Origin: Entrophospora sp. SA101
Taxonomy: Eukaryota; Glomeromycota; Glomeromycetes; Entrophosporales; Entrophosporaceae
DNA: 24,151 bases
Assembly (NCBI GenBank): GCA_958430865.1
Contig: CAUDNR010002135.1
Coordinates: forward strand, 66,265-90,415
Direction: 5' to 3'
The notes under the pieces are model-generated. The model worked only from the letters and a program-made list of their open reading frames with translations, was not told the DNA's origin and made no database searches. Both the position numbers and the translations under genes were made by a program. Position 1 is the stretch's first letter, and each line of letters begins with the position of its first letter. Of this stretch, positions 19,923 through 24,151 are shown in pieces.

Positions 19923-20850
19923 AAAATCGATGTACCATATTATTAAATGTATTATATTTTTAAAAAATAATCTCATTTATTAATAATGTTAAAATTGTTG
20001 ATTCTACAAATATTTAAACCGATAAAATGGTTAACAAACATAAACCACATCTTGCAGTGACTAATTAACAGTTAAATTTTACGAGGCGAAAAAAACAAAT
20101 AAACAATTATCAATTTTTCTTTAATCGATACAACTCTCGAATCTTCCAGAAACAAAAGACCTACGAACAAGAGTCGGAATTTAGACTCTATTACTATTAC
20201 ATACATGCTCGGTAAACTGACCAGCATATTGTTTAAACCAGTCAGTTTGGTGTGAAGCTTGTTAAGCGGACTGATATTTGCGCAATGGCTTTTCAATTGC
20301 TCCATGTATCTCTTTGTTGTATTTTAAACAATAATTCATTAAAACAAACATTTTATTAATAATAAAATAACATGGTACCTTTGCAAATTGAATTTGTGCT
20401 AAAAGGATTCCTAAACCACTATGTAAAATAGAATTTTGCTCCATCTGCTCCATCTGTCTCAACTATTTCGTTCATATCATCAACTTTCATTTTGGGAAGT
20501 TACCCAATGAATATTCATCTCCAACGTCAATGAAGTTATGAAAAATATACATTTATTTACAACGTCAAATAGAATAAAACTTTTTTTTTCAAAAAAACTT
20601 TCTGGGTAAAATTCTACCACACAGAAAGTAAAACATTCACATTTAAAACATACTGGTTTGTAACTTGGCTAAATGTACAAAATTCTATTTTTCTATATAT
20701 CATCGCTTAGATAAATAATAAATTAAAAACAATACTTTGACCAAACTTTATACTAACAAAAAAAAAAGCATTCGCTCAACTTAAGAATGCTCGACTAATT
20801 TTTAATTTTACATGTAACGATATTTCTATTGGGACACCACATAACTCTAC
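19923..20850. other. Intergenic region with weak minus-strand coding hints
   Basis: No gene is confidently called. On the minus strand, an ATG at 20488-20490 opens MKVDDMNEIVETDGADGAKF but meets TAG at 20419-20421. A later frame ends IEKPLRKYQSA at the stop 20262-20264. These could be exons of a small decayed gene, but no family is recognised and the splice pattern is unclear. The rest is AT-rich with no repeat seen. Confidence 0.35.
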
Positions 20851-21227
20851 ATGGAACCCATAAAAATTTTTGTAACTGGAAATTTGATATGTAAAAAATT
20901 AACATTAGAACTTCTTAAGAATCATGAATTGGTTGATCGTGTAATAGATAGTAAATAGTATATTGCATTTGTGGAAAATGTATTAGGTTAGATAAAGAAT
21001 ATGATCCTGATTTATGATTAAGGCATATAAATAATAACAAATGTAAAGAAACAAGGAAAGGAAAACAGTCAATTACTAGTTTTTACCCGCAAATAATGCA
21101 AATAAAAAAACCTTACCAGAAATAACAAGACCCGTTACACGAATAGCTACAAAGTGAAAATCAAATTAAAATATTGCAAGATAACTCTTTTGTTAATGCT
21201 GACTATTTACGATCAAGTACGGTTTAA
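20851..21227 (+). pseudogene. Broken zinc-finger-like fragment of a dispersed family
   Basis: ATG 20851 opens MEPIKIFVTGNLICKKLTLE up to a TAG. A different frame then continues from about 20964 to 21227 with ICGKCIRLDKEYDPDL, a stop, then LRHINNNKCKETRKGKQSIT and SFYPQIMQIKKPYQ, two more stops and LQSENQIKILQDN. The C-x2-C ... H ... C arrangement looks like a zinc-binding module common in dispersed, transposon-linked families of Rhizophagus (recalled from memory). At least one frameshift and several stops rule out function. Confidence 0.5.
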
Positions 21228-21786
21228 CTTTTGTCACAATAATCCAGAGCTTTTCAATTAATTAGTTCACTAATTTACTTTGGTTCTTGCTTACTCTCTC
21301 TTTCTTGTATCAGCGAACCTGTAAGCGCACTTAATGGTACCGATAATTGCAATAAATAAAGATGGCTCTTTTTACAAAGCTCAAGGCTTTTATAAAGTTT
21401 CTTTTTATTTATTGGTGACCTATTTATTTCAGTCGTTTACATTTGCTTATTTTTATTTGGCCAATTGCAAACTCGCTTTAGCTTATTTCCAAATCAAACC
21501 AAGTAGCTTGTTTAACAGCCTTAGATTTACAATAACTATTTTATTACAATTAACCTTGGAAAACACTTCACTAAAGCAAATAACGTTAATAACTGTAGTT
21601 AACACTCATTAGTTACTCAGAATTAGTCCTAACTTTTACCTGCTTACCAAAGCAAATAACGTTACTAAACATTTATTCTTCTACAGTATATGTTGGTCTA
21701 ACCATTTGTAAGTTCTAACAATAGTTTTTGACATCTGCACATCCTTCTAAGGAATGCCCACTTTTTCCTAGATTTATCTCCTCTTG
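21228..21786. other. AT-rich stretch with a 16-bp direct repeat
   Basis: AAAGCAAATAACGTTA occurs at 21573-21588 and again at 21649-21664, a direct repeat 76 bp apart. A 92-codon plus-strand frame at 21334-21612 is hydrophobic and matches nothing known, so it is not called. No gene is supported. Confidence 0.4.
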
Positions 21787-24010
21787 CTAGCAATATGCCT
21801 TTAATCCTTGATTCGAGGTTAATTCTTCCAAATTTCTTTTTTCTGGTTTCGTATGGGTTTTTGTAAATTTTCTTTCTTTTTCTAATTCTTTGATTAGTTT
21901 GTCTTTTTTCTTTGATTCTTCTTTTAATATAGTTATTTGATTTATATCTTCTGTTTTTATTATTTCTTCTTTATTCATGCAATTATTATTGGTTTCCTGT
22001 CTGTGGAGTTACTGTCTTTCCTCTATATACTATCCCTCTTACACTATTGAATCTTTCTGTTACCACTAACATTCTTCCTAATGTTATATATCCTGTTTTT
22101 GGGTCAACTGTCCTTAGTTTCTGGGATTCCTGATTTTCCTTGAATGCTTAGCAATAGTATATTTTGTTTTACTTCCTCTTCTAATGCTATTATTCTTTGT
22201 AGTATTGGTCTGTTAGATTTTCTGTTTTTTTTCTGGTGGTTTTGTCCTGGCTGATACACTGTTTCCTCGTTATTTGCCATAAATCCTATACAATTAGCTA
22301 AATTATCTACTGCTTGGTCAAATAGTTGATCTCTTGTGGCAGCCTTCTAAATAGTGAGTGTTCTGGATTTCCTACAATAGTGCTAGTCGGTTCCATATTC
22401 ATTGTCATTTATTATGAATGTTCTGCGTTCCTGAAGTGTTCTATTAATTCTTTCATTCCTTTATTTCTTCTTGTTTCTTATATTTTTTCCTGTATTCTTT
22501 TTTTCTTTTTCGCCAAATTTTGTATATTTTTTACTCGTTTCGCACTTATATTCTATCCACTTATTAATTAGTTCTTGTCTTTCTTCTTCAGTTTCCTCTC
22601 TTTATCTTCTAGTAGTCATATAACTTTTTCTTCTGTATTTTTTTATCGGTTGATTATGGTTAGGTTTGTACGATTTTCTCCTAATTTCTTCAATTTCTTC
22701 TTGATTTAGATGTTTCTTTTTTGAGTCTTATTTTCTTTCGTTTTTATCAGTTTTTCAATTTGTACTATTAATCCTTCTTCCGTTATTCTTTTTATTATAT
22801 TTCCTTCTTCTATTAAATATATACCTCCGTCTATCTTATTTATTGTGAATCCCATTATTCTTACTATATCAATTAATTGCTATGTTAAGTTTTCTTCTTT
22901 CTAATTATTCGTTTCCAGAACTCCTTTATATTCTTCAGTTAGTTTTCTTTCCGCTGTTCTTAAATATTCTCGTTCGTCAGTAAACTATGCTACATAGTGA
23001 GTCACTATTCGTTGGTCTCTGTATTCTTCTTTCATTCTGATATTTTTCTTTTTGTGCGTATGTAGCGTATCCCTGTTACTCTATTTCTATTATTATCTCT
23101 TTCCAATCTTCTCTTTCGTTATACACTTATTGTTGATCTTATTATTTTTTTTCTTTGATTATTTTGCCTGTTAAATTTTGTTCTCGAGTCTATTTGTCTC
23201 CTGGCTATTTCTTCTATATAATTTCTTATGATTACTTTCAATTCCAATGAGAAATTTTTATAAGTTTCTTGATTCATATATATACTTTCAATAAATTATC
23301 TTCTGTTAATTTCTTATTTTCTTGTAGCAGTTCTTTCGTTGGCTTTATTGGCTCCTTTAATAATTCTGTTGAATGTTTTTATTCTTTATTTTCTTCTGAT
23401 AATTTTTGGTTCTTTGTTGATAAATTTCTTTTTTAGTTATTTGATTATTTATTTTCATATATTTAAAACTCTCAACCGAGTTCCTTCCTTACTTGTAAAC
23501 CTTCTTCCTTTATATAAATAAATACTTTTTTCTTGATTAATAATTTTTCTGGTTCTTATTAGTTCCTCTTCATCTGATTATTAATTTCTTGATTATTAAT
23601 TTTCAATTTCTCTTCCTGTTAATTCATGTATTATTACTGCTTCTACTATATATTCCCAAACAAATTCTTCCGACAAATTCTGAAATTGCTTCTATTCCTA
23701 CTATATAGAATTAATCCCACTATTCAATTTAATTATTGTATCTATTATTTCTTTTATTATAAATTCGTTATTTACTAATGTGTAATGTATTATGATCATG
23801 TGAATTATTGAACTGATTATCTTCCAGATTATTGTCAATATTCTCTTTATCTTTTCTCTTCTTCCGGTTTTCTTCCAGTATTTATACTTTTCTTCGTGGC
23901 GTAATTTTAATTTCTCCTTTCTGATATAGATCTTTCCTTTAATTCTTTTTTTTTTCTTCTTATTGGCGTGAATTCTTCTTTTAATTATTTGTTGATTTAA
24001 TTTTTTTTAT
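21787..24010 (-). pseudogene. Decayed K/E/Q-rich coding block, probably from a transposable element
   Basis: For over 2 kb the minus strand reads as charged protein broken by many stops and shifts. Recognisable pieces in order are VWEYIVEAVIIHELTGREIE (~23630), EYRDQRIVTHYVA with TAG stops at 22985-22987, 22901-22903 and 22880-22882, IVRIMGFTINKIDGGIYLIE, and EERQELINKWIEYKCETSKK. After an ATG at 22400-22402 come MNMEPTSTIVGNPEHSLFRR, RDQLFDQAVDNLANCIGFMA, then DPKTGYITLGRMLVVTERF. Last is an intact 63-codon frame, 21787-21978, with a coiled-coil-like K/E-rich middle. No reverse transcriptase, integrase or DDE motif was found. A Gag-like or accessory transposon protein is the best guess; an old cellular gene is possible. 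Confidence 0.5.
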
Positions 24011-24014
24011 CCTT

Positions 24015-24038
24015 GCATCAGGAAATTTTTTCTGATGC
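24015..24038. repeat. 7-bp hairpin GCATCAG/CTGATGC
   Basis: GCATCAG at 24015-24021 pairs with CTGATGC at 24032-24038 across a 10-nt loop. It sits just upstream (minus-strand sense) of the decayed coding block and may mark an element end or be chance. Confidence 0.45.
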
Positions 24039-24151
24039 GGATTTACGTAAGTTTATTATGCAATTATTATATTAAGTGTAAATATTACATAATTTTTTAT
24101 GCAAATATTACAACTTTACATATTAAAATTTATGGACGTAATATTACGGCG

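Noticed and set aside
21334..21612. 92-codon plus-strand ORF
   Set aside because: Hydrophobic composition from AT-rich sequence and overlap with a direct repeat; no support for coding.
22326..22571. Plus-strand hydrophobic ORF (and a similar one at 23339-23521)
   Set aside because: Shadows of the charged minus-strand coding block: K/E codons read in antisense become F/L/S.
24139..24147. TAATATTAC nonanucleotide as in geminivirus/CRESS-DNA replication origins
   Set aside because: Very likely chance in AT-rich DNA. There is no stem flanking it like a viral origin and no Rep gene nearby; the 12-bp palindrome CGTAATATTACG alone is not enough.
1..24151. tRNA, rRNA or CRISPR array
   Set aside because: No T-loop-like GGTTCRA motif with a foldable cloverleaf, no conserved rRNA words and no regularly spaced direct repeats were seen by eye.

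Overview
This window looks like nuclear DNA of an AT-rich filamentous fungus, most probably an arbuscular mycorrhizal fungus of the Rhizophagus (Glomeromycotina) type. The reasons are strong AT bias, genes split by many short GT-AG introns, intergenic DNA full of small inverted-repeat DNA transposons and broken transposase or multigene-family remnants, and a lineage-restricted family pseudogene recognised from memory. The genus assignment is inference; no database was searched.

Three intact, multi-exon plus-strand genes could be rebuilt by hand with every splice junction in frame. (1) 3116-5213: nine exons, 469 aa, a SWIM zinc finger followed by a ZSWIM2-like RING finger, a likely E3 ubiquitin ligase. 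(2) 8267-11321: eleven exons, 646 aa, an Mvp1/SNX8-type sorting nexin with PX and BAR domains, for endosomal sorting. (3) 16293-19922: eleven exons, 959 aa, a secretory-pathway protein with signal peptide, large glycosylatable beta-rich ectodomain (SbsA-like Ig and SEA-like parts), about six C-terminal membrane spans and an EDIPQ motif reminiscent of XK-related proteins. The three sit in tandem but show no functional link.

Between them lie remnants. 1-3001 holds a frameshifted pogo/Tigger transposase, an 876-bp element with long imperfect terminal inverted repeats (TIRs) enclosing a helix-turn-helix-like ORF and a 34-bp hairpin copying its own ends, a 580-bp Tc1/mariner-like MITE (miniature inverted-repeat transposable element) with perfect 27-bp ends, and the end of a pogo-like element. 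5499-5789 is a WD40-like fragment on the minus strand. 5860-6307 and 14949-15395 are inverted copies of one ~448-bp MITE, each with TA target duplications. 11958-14010 (minus) is a multi-exon family pseudogene interrupted by a 154-bp hAT-type MITE with an 8-bp target duplication. 20851-21227 is a broken zinc-finger fragment. 21787-24010 (minus) is a decayed K/E/Q-rich coding block, probably from a transposable element.

No rRNA, tRNA, CRISPR array or operon-like organisation was seen. The most interesting items are the membrane protein, the SWIM motif split by a 23-nt micro-exon, and the traceable history of small DNA transposons. All exon models are hand-made and need transcript support.
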